Positions 1 through 6,941 of a stretch of 64,000 bases of DNA are shown one piece after another. Within the stretch, counting starts at the first letter, position 1; each line of letters starts with the position of its first letter. The position numbers and the translations under genes are program-made. The stretch comes from an uncultured Shewanella sp. (GTDB taxonomy: Bacteria; Pseudomonadota; Gammaproteobacteria; Enterobacterales; Shewanellaceae): positions 62,001-126,000 of the forward strand of contig NZ_CANMIO010000012.1 in assembly GCF_947497935.1 (NCBI RefSeq). Direction: 5' to 3'. The notes beneath the pieces were generated by a model. That model was not told the DNA's origin, ran no database searches, and saw only the letters and a program-made list of their open reading frames with translations.

Positions 1-432
1 CAGCCAGTAACACAGCCTCTAACAAAGCCAGAAACTGGAGGACTAACAGGCGGCTGTTTGTGTAAAAAGCTGCAATATCGAGTGATAGGCATGCCCTTCG
101 ATGCCGATTTTTGCCACTGCCGCCACTGTCAAAAAAGCACAGGCTCCGTTGTTGGGGTATGGATGGACTTTAAACGCGAACAAGTCATCTGGTTGACCGA
201 ACCACCGAAAGAGTATGCCTCGTCAGAATATGTAAGACGTGGTTTTTGCCAACACTGTGGCAGTCAGGTAAGCTTTCGTGATCTTCGTTATTCGCAATAT
301 CTCACCTTGAGTATCAGCACTCTCGATAATCCGAATATCATCAAACCTAATTACCATATCTACACCGACAGCCAACTTGAATGGTTTAACATTCAAGATG
401 AATGCCCGAGATATGATAAAAGCAGAGGGTAA
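1..432 (+). CDS. GFA-family (glutathione-dependent formaldehyde-activating enzyme-like) protein, 5' partial
   Basis: The reading frame is open from the first base of the window, so the start lies to the left. A TTG at 58 would start inside the conserved GGCLC motif and is not the real start. The protein shows the zinc-binding cysteine pattern of the GFA fold: CxC in GGCLC near the visible N-terminus, then CHCRHCQ, then CQHCGS about 45 residues later. Family members bind structural and catalytic zinc; only a few act on S-hydroxymethylglutathione, and most have no known substrate. The visible part is about 143 codons, close to a complete domain, so only a short N-terminus should be missing. Family call is firm, substrate unknown. 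Confidence 0.85.
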   Translation, partial: QPVTQPLTKPETGGLTGGCLCKKLQYRVIGMPFDADFCHCRHCQKSTGSVVGVWMDFKREQVIWLTEPPKEYASSEYVRRGFCQHCGSQVSFRDLRYSQYLTLSISTLDNPNIIKPNYHIYTDSQLEWFNIQDECPRYDKSRG

Positions 433-489
433 AATGAAGGTTCTAGGTCAGGCCAAATAAATCTGAACTGATACTAGATTTGTATTTTC

Positions 490-509
490 CTAGGAGCGTA
501 GCGCCCTAG
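490..509. repeat. REP-like hairpin with CTAG ends
   Basis: CTAGG (490-494) pairs with CCTAG (505-509) and GCG (496-498) with CGC (502-504), leaving a bulged A and a 3-nt loop. It lies in the gap between the GFA gene and the lipoprotein gene. The form resembles bacterial REP elements, and a REP-associated transposase gene lies about 1.1 kb downstream, but no second in-window copy of this exact sequence was found. Confidence 0.4.
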
Positions 510-645
510 CAGTGAGCCTGCGAACGTCCTCGTCCCTGCGCCTTATAAACCCATGAACTGTAAAATCCTGTAATCTCGCTGCTAACTTTCTTAAATTTAC
601 GTTATGCTGGCGCGTATAAACCAAAAACTAGAACAAAAAACACCT

Positions 646-1095
646 ATGCGCTTAACATCACGGCTTACCACTTTATCTGTAATTGTGGCACTGAGTGGCT
701 TACTCAGTGCTTGCAGCAGTCAGCCCGAGATCAATCCAGAAGAGTTTGTAGGCCAAGTGTCCGACTCCTTTAGAACCGATATCAAGAGTAATGGCTTAAA
801 GCTATTTACTTACCGTGCAATTCTCACTTTAGAAACACCACAGAGCCAAGCTTTGCCCCACGAAGTACGCTCAAACCAAAAACGTTCACGCTCTAATAGA
901 CGCTACCAAGGGCCAGACTTAAGTGGCTGGACGGCACAGATTGAACATGGTTTGCAGCAAACCATCAAGATGAATGGCTATTGCCGTGAAGGTTATATCG
1001 AGCTTTATCGCAGTATTCAGACTGACCGCGGCACCATACGCGGCGAATGCAATGATGGCGCCGATGAAGCCGATCTTGCCAAGTTTGATTCTTAA
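646..1095 (+). CDS. small predicted lipoprotein, unknown function
   Basis: The protein of about 149 residues begins with a short basic n-region (MRLTSR), a hydrophobic stretch and a lipobox LLSAC at residues 19-23, so it is predicted to be lipidated on that cysteine and exported. I chose the ATG at 646 rather than the one at 604, because the longer form would put 14 charged residues in front of the signal peptide. The mature part is rich in basic and polar residues and has two cysteines near its C-terminus (NGYC, RGEC) that could form a disulfide. No family recognised. It stands alone, with no operon partner. Confidence 0.7.
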   Translation: MRLTSRLTTLSVIVALSGLLSACSSQPEINPEEFVGQVSDSFRTDIKSNGLKLFTYRAILTLETPQSQALPHEVRSNQKRSRSNRRYQGPDLSGWTAQIEHGLQQTIKMNGYCREGYIELYRSIQTDRGTIRGECNDGADEADLAKFDS

Positions 1096-1603
1096 TAACC
1101 TCTTAGCAATTAGCTCTTTTTGATTATACGAAAGTCTGCTAGTCAAAAAGCCATATTAAACAAAAACGTTCACCGCGGCGAATATGGCGAAGCTATGCGC
1201 TAATAAGCGAGAACTAGGGATAGCGAGCTGGTCGTTAAACACGGATGTTATTGGAACACAGAGGACACGAAGAAAGGCTACAGTTCGCAGTAAGCTCAGA
1301 TGTCGCTACTTCTGTGGGACGCTGTAAAGCCATCCATGGCCGATCTGCGGTTTCATCTGATGTGAATGGATTAACGCAGCTAAGACATCCAGAATTATTT
1401 GCTTCACCGCTAGGTTGAGCGAAGCATTGAACTTGGTACTTTCCATCTCATCTAAACTGCCCAATGTTTGCAGCATAAGCTACGCTATCGCGACCTGAGC
1501 ATGTTTTACGAGTAGACGATTAACAACTAAAGTGAAATTCATACAGCAGAAATACCAAACATTTGTTTGGTAATGAAAAAGTGAGGGAGGGTGTTAAGCT
1601 AGA
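1096..1603. other. gene-free stretch
   Basis: About 500 bp between the lipoprotein gene and the transposase gene. All six frames are broken by stops and I see no RNA gene or convincing repeat. It probably contains decayed sequence. Confidence 0.5.
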
Positions 1604-2584
1604 CTAACTACAATCAAGCCATCGGTGACAATTGGCAGCACCTTGTCGTCGTTTCCGTTCAAGGTGTTCACAATAAGCCGTTAACTCTTGTGTATTGCCC
1701 ACTGGGCCTTTGAAGATTTTCGTGAACTCAGCAGTCATTTTAAGCCAGTTTTCAGCGGGAATATTCAAACGATACAGCAGTTGCTCTGAAGAGAGACTAA
1801 TAGCCCCTCTTTTATCATGGCGTTGAATACGCCCCGTATCATCAATCAGTTGAAGGTAATCTTTAGCATTAAACATCAGCCCTTTAGGCATCTCTTGATG
1901 TTCATTTCCCACAAAAGGCAGTAACGCTTCAGGCTGCTTCCCCTTAACCGCTGCTTTTATACGTAATTGAATACTCGTGAAGTCTGAGGATTCTGGTGAA
2001 TCAGCCATCTTGGCTCGAATAGGGTTCAAATCAACATAGGCCATGCAAGCCAAGACTGCAGCCTCATCAAGCAGTGCTTGAGACTTAAACCGCCCTTCCC
2101 AAAAGCGACCTTTACACTTATCCTCGGCATTAGCCTTTCGGGCTATGGACTCGTTCAACGCTCGCATGAACCAGGATATATCCATCAATCTCAGTCGATA
2201 CTCTTTAACCCGTTTATTGATGATGGCTTGCTGATAGGATTCAAGTGGCTGACCTTTAACAAAATATTGATTCAAGCTGTCGCCTTTAAACAGCTTTTGC
2301 CATTGCGCAACAACCTCGATATCTGACCAAGACTTCGCTAATTCAGCATCTATCCGTAATACAAGGTGCAGGTGGTTGCTCATTACCGCAAACGCACAGA
2401 TATCAATAGCGAAAACCTCTGCAATTTGCAACAGTCGTTGTTCAACCCAGTCACGCCTATGCTCATAGGATTGACCTGTGTATTTATCGACACCACATAA
2501 AAATGCCTTTCTAACACAGCGAGATATGCAGTGATAAAATGGCGTATCCTCTAAACTGACTAGCGCCTTTCTTGCTGTAGGCAT
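1604..2584 (-). CDS. REP-associated tyrosine transposase (Y1/HUH family)
   Basis: A 326-residue single-strand DNA transposase-like protein. The N-terminus carries the family signature FYHCISRCVRKAF, followed near residues 70-78 by the HUH metal-binding motif in MSNHLHLVLR. A helix with RALNESIARKAN and the conserved GRFWEGRFKSQALLDE and YVDLNPIRAKM blocks complete the Y1_Tnp pattern common in marine gammaproteobacteria. These solo transposases are not flanked by terminal repeats; the well-studied ones act on REP hairpins. The gene is intact and alone, with SD GAGGAG six bases before the ATG. That SD is inside a hairpin, suggesting limited expression. Nearby candidate substrates are the hairpin at 490-509 and the CTAG-rich repeat at 16897. 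Confidence 0.85.
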   Translation of the reverse strand: MPTARKALVSLEDTPFYHCISRCVRKAFLCGVDKYTGQSYEHRRDWVEQRLLQIAEVFAIDICAFAVMSNHLHLVLRIDAELAKSWSDIEVVAQWQKLFKGDSLNQYFVKGQPLESYQQAIINKRVKEYRLRLMDISWFMRALNESIARKANAEDKCKGRFWEGRFKSQALLDEAAVLACMAYVDLNPIRAKMADSPESSDFTSIQLRIKAAVKGKQPEALLPFVGNEHQEMPKGLMFNAKDYLQLIDDTGRIQRHDKRGAISLSSEQLLYRLNIPAENWLKMTAEFTKIFKGPVGNTQELTAYCEHLERKRRQGAANCHRWLDCS

Positions 2585-2590
2585 AACAAA

Positions 2591-2628
2591 CTCCTCTATT
2601 TAGCCTTAACTAAAGCCTAGTAGAGGAG
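2591..2628 (-). promoter_or_regulatory. 5'-leader hairpin sequestering the transposase Shine-Dalgarno
   Basis: CTCCTCTA (2591-2598, + strand) is perfectly complementary to TAGAGGAG (2621-2628), with a second inner pairing TTTAG/CTAAA (2599-2603 with 2610-2614). In the minus-strand mRNA the 3' arm contains the SD GAGGAG, six bases before the start codon at 2584, so ribosome access would require opening the stem. Inference from pairing only. Confidence 0.6.
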
Positions 2629-2871
2629 ACGTGCATTCACAATTGTGGGTGTCTCAATTATTTTTGGAAGAATAAGGATAACGGTAACACTGAGTAAAAA
2701 GAGGAGGAGTAAATACAACACACTGATATAGCGGAACTTATTTGATTGGCTACTTTGCTAAGGGCTAGATATGTTCTGCTGAAAACAAATCACTGACTAA
2801 TCATTGAAACAGACCGAACTCTCTATCTGCTATTTACTATATAAAGGTATCACTGCAACTAACCCGGGCTT
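2629..2871. other. short gene-free stretch
   Basis: About 240 bp between the transposase leader and the attC-like site. No ORF, repeat or RNA gene supported. Together with the flanking hairpin and attC it makes up the 337-bp gap between genes. Confidence 0.4.
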
Positions 2872-2927
2872 GTTCAACACTCGGGATAAGGACGCGGCTA
2901 CGCGCGGCCTATCCATATTTGTTAGGT
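2872..2927 (-). mobile_element. attC-like recombination site closing a gene cassette
   Basis: Read on the minus strand, a 7-bp ACCTAAC box (matches RYYYAAC) is followed by an imperfect hairpin built from GGATAGG/CCTTATCC and CGCG arms, then a GTTGAAC box (matches GTTRRRY). The total length is 56 bp, in the range of short attC sites. The stop codon of the cassette gene lies inside the ACCTAAC box, typical for integron cassettes. A close relative of this sequence sits at 58333-58388. Confidence 0.65.
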
Positions 2928-3340
2928 ATCGTTAACACTAGACTCTGCATTAGGCTCTAGAGTTAAAAGCTGGTGCACCGCTAATCCGACACAAAATATC
3001 ATTGTAATCCAGAAAGCTATAGGGTCATCATCAATTGATAATCCTCCGTGTTTCCCCGGTATTTCACCAAAATAAAGACAAGCGGCTGCTGCAATAAGAA
3101 CTAAAGAAGATGTTATTATTTTTTCTTTGTTCGTACGTTTTCTTTTTGGCTTTTTAATTTCTTCGGCTTCGTCAGGCTCTTTGGTTGCTTCTTCTTTTTC
3201 TCGAGAAGCGAGCTCTTTCAATAGCTCTTGATAACGTTCTGGGTATGCATCCTTGTCAATATTTTCATGCACATCATACAACTCTTCTAATGTATAAGAA
3301 CAATAATCAACTTTCATATAATCTATCCATAGATACCTAA
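2878..3340 (-). mobile_element. solitary integron-type gene cassette (463 bp)
   Basis: The upstream boundary is a GTTAGGT box (complement at 3335-3341), a perfect GTTRRRY site and the exact reverse complement of the ACCTAAC box at the other end, as expected for a cassette that circularises through G/TTRRRY. One ORF fills the cassette in the orientation that ends at attC. No integrase gene and no second attC are adjacent, so this would be a cassette at a secondary site or a relic. The upstream flank holds a small hairpin (TTATCC 3348-3353 with GGATAA 3362-3367). Confidence 0.6.
2922..3317 (-). CDS. cassette-borne small membrane protein, unknown function
   Basis: The 131-residue protein has an acidic N-terminal segment (YTLEELYDVHENIDKDAYPERY, split around residues 8-29) predicted to be helical. 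A highly charged Glu/Lys linker to about residue 67 follows, then two hydrophobic segments around residues 69-86 and 98-117 separated by a Gly/His/Asp loop. The likely topology is a cytoplasmic N-terminus with a two-helix membrane anchor. The N-terminal YPERY pattern resembles other uncharacterised small proteins of marine gammaproteobacteria, but I cannot name a family. No good Shine-Dalgarno precedes the ATG at 3317, common for cassette genes. It is the only gene of the cassette, ending inside its attC. Confidence 0.65.
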   Translation of the reverse strand: MKVDYCSYTLEELYDVHENIDKDAYPERYQELLKELASREKEEATKEPDEAEEIKKPKRKRTNKEKIITSSLVLIAAAACLYFGEIPGKHGGLSIDDDPIAFWITMIFCVGLAVHQLLTLEPNAESSVNDT

Positions 3341-3560
3341 CAGCTTATTATCCAGCGTCTCGGATAAATCCCTGCACTTTTTTAATTTACATCAAAGTTA
3401 GCAACGTAACTCATTGATGTAAAGCCGTTAATCTTGCTGGTGTTAACAAATTTGAATTTATCTTCTCCGCAAAGTAATGCAGAACATTTATCGGGTCTCT
3501 TGTAAGATTAAAGCGGAAATCTAACTGCATGATAAGCAAGTGCTATTTCAGATGTTAAAA

Positions 3561-3601
3561 ATTTATCGATGCAATTATTTTACTTTTTAGCATCGATAAA
3601 T
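3561..3601. repeat. 12-bp perfect inverted repeat
   Basis: ATTTATCGATGC (3561-3572) and its exact complement GCATCGATAAAT (3590-3601) flank 17 nt of AT-rich loop. No T-tract follows in a convincing terminator position. It could be an operator or a remnant of a mobile-element end. Confidence 0.5.
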
Positions 3602-3883
3602 CTGTCTGATTCATCAAGCTCATTATACCTGTACAGGATTACAGTTATTTTAGTTTGCTATAGGAAGGTAGAATCGGAAGAATTGAGCTTAAAGAAAAAA
3701 GACAGGCATTACTTATGGTGTACGCAAAACCTTTCACATTAGCTTTTCTATAGTCAAAGCTTACTTGTGCCATTTACCATTTAGATTCGTGAAAATAATA
3801 TTGGGGCATTTCCAAGTTAGAGCTGAAACCACTCCGCCTAAATGAAGGCACCAATTACCTCGTGTAGATACGGCTGCGGGCTT

Positions 3884-3903
3884 CGGTTTCAGGGATGAAA
3901 CCG
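3884..3903. repeat. 8-bp inverted repeat hairpin
   Basis: CGGTTTCA (3884-3891) pairs perfectly with TGAAACCG (3896-3903) across a 4-nt loop. It lies in a locally GC-richer segment of the gene-free region. Function unknown. Confidence 0.4.
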
Positions 3904-4201
3904 CAGAGCGTATAGGGACATATTCACAGCGTCTCGCAGCAGTGTCTGCACATACCCCGCTGGAGGCGATTAATAGCGACTAAGCTACAAGCTCAAACGG
4001 GCTACCCCATAGCAATGATACAAAGTTAATGTAACCATCCTTCATTCGAAGGCTAACCTGCATTGGGGCAAAAGCGTCTTAGTTTGATCGCTGTAAGAAG
4101 TTCCTGAACAAAAGTGACTTAGAGCCAGAAGCTCACTCTCGGGCAAGAAGCTGAACAGTGAATACTGCTAAGCTTCACTAATGTTCTACTACGATGCAGT
4201 T

Positions 4202-5095
4202 CTAAGCTTCAAAGTATTCGATTAGATAATCAATAAAAGCACGTATACGATAAGGTTGATATTCTCCCGACTTATAAACCGCATGCATAGGTAAGCTTGC
4301 AGCCGTGTAACGCTCAAACAGCGGCACCAGTTGCTTATTATCTAGATATGGCTGGACCATCCAACTTGGCAATGCTCCAATCCCGTGACCCGACAGCGCC
4401 ATTGCCAACAGCATATCTGCGCTATCACTTTTAAAGACTTCTTTCACCCTTACCTTTAATTGTGGGGCCGTTTTTTGTTCAAACACCCAAATATTTGAAG
4501 GCGTGGAGAGAGAGTAAGTAAGGCAATCATGTTGTGCTAAATCGCTAGCGAACCTTGGAGTAGAGCGTTTGCTCAGATAGTCTGGAGAAGCAAAATATAC
4601 CAACTGATTATCAAACAAAAAACGGGCTTTGTAATCAGAATCTTCCAGTACAGAGACACGCATAGCAATGTCAATACCGCTCTCAATAAGGTTGATCTGT
4701 TTATCATTAACCGACAAATTGATCAACAGCATTGGATGCTTAGTCATAAATAGTCCGATAGGTTTGGCAAGTAATCGCGTCGCCATGGCACTTGGCACTG
4801 ATAAAGTAAGCTCTCCTGCCACCTCGGAGAGCTCGCCTTTTAACTCCGCTTCCGTGGACTCCATTTCTTCTATCACTCGCTCACAATACGCAAGGTAACG
4901 ACAGCCCTGCTTTGTTAGCTCGATTCTTCGACTATTACGATAAAACACTGAAAAGTTAATATCACGCTCCAACCACGCAATTTTTTTGCTGATTGAACTT
5001 TGTGTCACATTCATCTCATCGGCAACAGCAGTAAAGCTCCCTAGGTGAGCAGTACGGATGAATACTCTCATGCAGGTGATCTTGTCCATTTTCAT
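4202..5095 (-). CDS. LysR-family transcriptional regulator
   Basis: A 297-residue LysR protein with an N-terminal winged HTH (residues 1-60, including GSFTAVADEMNVTQSSISKKI), a linker helix, and a periplasmic-binding-protein-like effector domain from about residue 90. It belongs to the group typified by SGHGIGALPSWMVQPYL near residue 240, whose members often control a divergent dehydrogenase. The start is 91 bp from the oppositely oriented SDR gene, so the shared intergenic region is its likely target; an imperfect ATTCC/GGAAT dyad is present there. The inducer cannot be predicted. Confidence 0.9.
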   Translation of the reverse strand: MKMDKITCMRVFIRTAHLGSFTAVADEMNVTQSSISKKIAWLERDINFSVFYRNSRRIELTKQGCRYLAYCERVIEEMESTEAELKGELSEVAGELTLSVPSAMATRLLAKPIGLFMTKHPMLLINLSVNDKQINLIESGIDIAMRVSVLEDSDYKARFLFDNQLVYFASPDYLSKRSTPRFASDLAQHDCLTYSLSTPSNIWVFEQKTAPQLKVRVKEVFKSDSADMLLAMALSGHGIGALPSWMVQPYLDNKQLVPLFERYTAASLPMHAVYKSGEYQPYRIRAFIDYLIEYFEA

Positions 5096-5186
5096 TCCTT
5101 CTGGGAATAGCTACCATCACAATAACACTATTCAACACTACTTAGTGGAATGATTAAATAGTCGCAACTGATTAAGGAGTCTATTT

Positions 5187-6086
5187 ATGAATACTAAATT
5201 ACAGCCAATTGCGATAGTGACGGGTGCCAACGGCGGCATTGGAAAAAACTACACTCGTATGATGCTCAACGATGGATATCGAGTGGTGATGGCCGTTCGC
5301 AATAAGTTAGCTGGTGAATTGGTACGAGAGGAGTTACTCCAATCTCATCCGGACGCAGCAATCGATGTGTTAACTGTGGATATGGGTAGCTTGTCGTCAA
5401 TTAAGGCTTTTTCTAAACAGGTTACCGAAAAGTATACTCGGATTGATGTACTCGCTCACAACGCTGGTGTCTACTTTTTTGATAACAAGCGTCGAGAATC
5501 TGCTGATGGAATAGAGCTAAATATTGCGATCCATGTGGTTGGCCCGTATGTATTAACAATGCATTTGCTACCACGACTAAAAGAAACCCAAGGCTCACGA
5601 GTGATTACCATGTCTTCTTCTGAACATCACGGGGCTGAATTGGATCTTAGTGATCTCCAAATGACAGAAGGTTTTGAATTACGGGGCAACATGATCGCAT
5701 ACTCACGTAGCAAATATGCAGCGCTGGCACTGAGTCACGCGATGGGGCGCCAGTTTGCAGCAGACGGGTTAGATATACAGGTATTGGCGGCACATCCGGG
5801 AATATCTATTACGGGCATTCAGCACAAGGGCAACCCCACCTTTATGCAACGTTGTGCCATTTGGATATGTGGGAAAGTACTCGCAGCAACCCCAACGCAG
5901 GCTGCTAAGTCACTTTATATGGCTTCGACAGTTGGAAACATGGGTGAGTTTTACGGACCGACCGGGTTTAAGGAAATGAAAGGCAAAGCGGGTCTCGTTC
6001 AGCCAGATCCGGGGACTCTTGATAAAGAAGTTGGCGCTAGCCTTATGAGTCAGGTGGCCGCTCTAGGTGATATTGATTGTAAATGA
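5187..6086 (+). CDS. short-chain dehydrogenase/reductase (SDR)
   Basis: 299 residues. The NAD(P)-binding motif TGANGGIGKNY is at residues 12-22, the HNAGVY motif near 91-96, and the catalytic residues are the serine in MSSSEHHG and YSRSK (Tyr-x-x-x-Lys) around residues 173-177. The size and C-terminal extension resemble retinol-dehydrogenase/protochlorophyllide-reductase-type SDRs, which act on bulky hydrophobic substrates. SD AAGGAG lies seven bases before the ATG. It is transcribed divergently from the LysR gene and is probably regulated by it; a DoxX-like gene follows in the same direction. The substrate is not known. Confidence 0.9.
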   Translation: MNTKLQPIAIVTGANGGIGKNYTRMMLNDGYRVVMAVRNKLAGELVREELLQSHPDAAIDVLTVDMGSLSSIKAFSKQVTEKYTRIDVLAHNAGVYFFDNKRRESADGIELNIAIHVVGPYVLTMHLLPRLKETQGSRVITMSSSEHHGAELDLSDLQMTEGFELRGNMIAYSRSKYAALALSHAMGRQFAADGLDIQVLAAHPGISITGIQHKGNPTFMQRCAIWICGKVLAATPTQAAKSLYMASTVGNMGEFYGPTGFKEMKGKAGLVQPDPGTLDKEVGASLMSQVAALGDIDCK

Positions 6087-6225
6087 CTATATGACAATCA
6101 TTTACTAAATAAACTAGACACCATACATGTAATAAAAATTAAGTAAGACTTTGAATTATTTAAATGACTAATACGATATCAAACGATGCTTTAATATCGT
6201 CATTATTCGATGAGGAGTTAAACCA

Positions 6226-6591
6226 ATGTTATTTTTCCAAGGGTTATTAATCGCTTTATTCTTGTTTGCTAGTTCTATCAAAATCTTTGGCTGGGTGAAT
6301 AAAATATATGAACCACAATTAGCATTTTTTCACCGCTATGGACTGAATCGTACGGCAATGTTCGCGGTTGGAGTGATAGAAGCAACCGGTGCAATACTCA
6401 TGCTAGTTGGTATAATTACTGAAAACTCATTGTTTAGTGCAGTTGGTGCAAGTCTCATTACTTTTACTTCAGTAGGCGCAATATTCTTTCACTTTCGATT
6501 TGACACTTGGAAAGATGCAATACCTTCGATATTAACGCTTCTTCTGTCAGTTCTGGTTTTGTCATCACAACTAGAGCTGTTTTTTATATAA
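6226..6591 (+). CDS. DoxX-like integral membrane protein
   Basis: 121 residues with four hydrophobic segments (about 3-20, 44-63, 68-88 and 98-119) and the VIEATGAILMLVG pattern in the second helix, typical of the DoxX/DoxD-like superfamily. Members are small inner-membrane proteins found beside oxidoreductases; some partner thiol or quinone redox enzymes, most are uncharacterised. SD GAGGAG lies eight bases before the ATG. It lies 139 bp after the SDR gene on the same strand and may be co-transcribed or have its own promoter in the AT-rich gap. Confidence 0.75.
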   Translation: MLFFQGLLIALFLFASSIKIFGWVNKIYEPQLAFFHRYGLNRTAMFAVGVIEATGAILMLVGIITENSLFSAVGASLITFTSVGAIFFHFRFDTWKDAIPSILTLLLSVLVLSSQLELFFI

Positions 6592-6883
6592 CTCAATTAG
6601 TTTATTAGTACACATTCCGCTGGGGTACTTATGATTTATGGAATGCGCCTCCGACTCAACTTTAAGTATTTGGGAATTACAGTAACGGGCGTGTTTCTTC
6701 CCTATAGATAAGTTTAGTCCCCCAGCACCTAGTCAGCCAATGCTTCCAGAACGGGCCAAGATACACGAAACGGATCTGCCGTTAACTTACCCAAAAAGCA
6801 ATCACGGTAATCAGTTTCTTAGTAAGGAATAATGTAATAAAAAATGGCTCTAGCGCAATGCAGAGCTAATCGTTCCGACTACT
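6592..6883. other. gene-free stretch before the RND operon terminator
   Basis: About 290 bp between two convergent genes. No ORF or repeat supported apart from the terminator that follows. Confidence 0.4.
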
Positions 6884-6919
6884 AAAAAGGCGCTAAACCA
6901 TCAGGATTAGCGCCTTTTT
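6884..6919 (-). terminator. terminator of the RND efflux operon
   Basis: AAAAAGGCGCTAA and TTAGCGCCTTTTT form a perfect 13-bp stem around a 10-nt loop, 22 bp beyond the stop of the RND gene. A- and T-tracts on both sides make it potentially bidirectional. Confidence 0.85.
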
Positions 6920-6941
6920 ACAATCGGTGAGCAAAGCTTGA

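Larger units (their letters stand above)
3342..4201. other. gene-free region with hairpins
   Basis: Roughly 860 bp upstream of the cassette and downstream of the LysR gene without a credible ORF. It contains the two inverted repeats listed separately and appears to be decayed DNA on the boundary of the accessory patch. Confidence 0.5.

Noticed and set aside
604-645. Earlier start codon for the small lipoprotein
   Set aside because: Would place 14 polar residues before the signal peptide; the ATG at 646 gives a normal lipoprotein signal.
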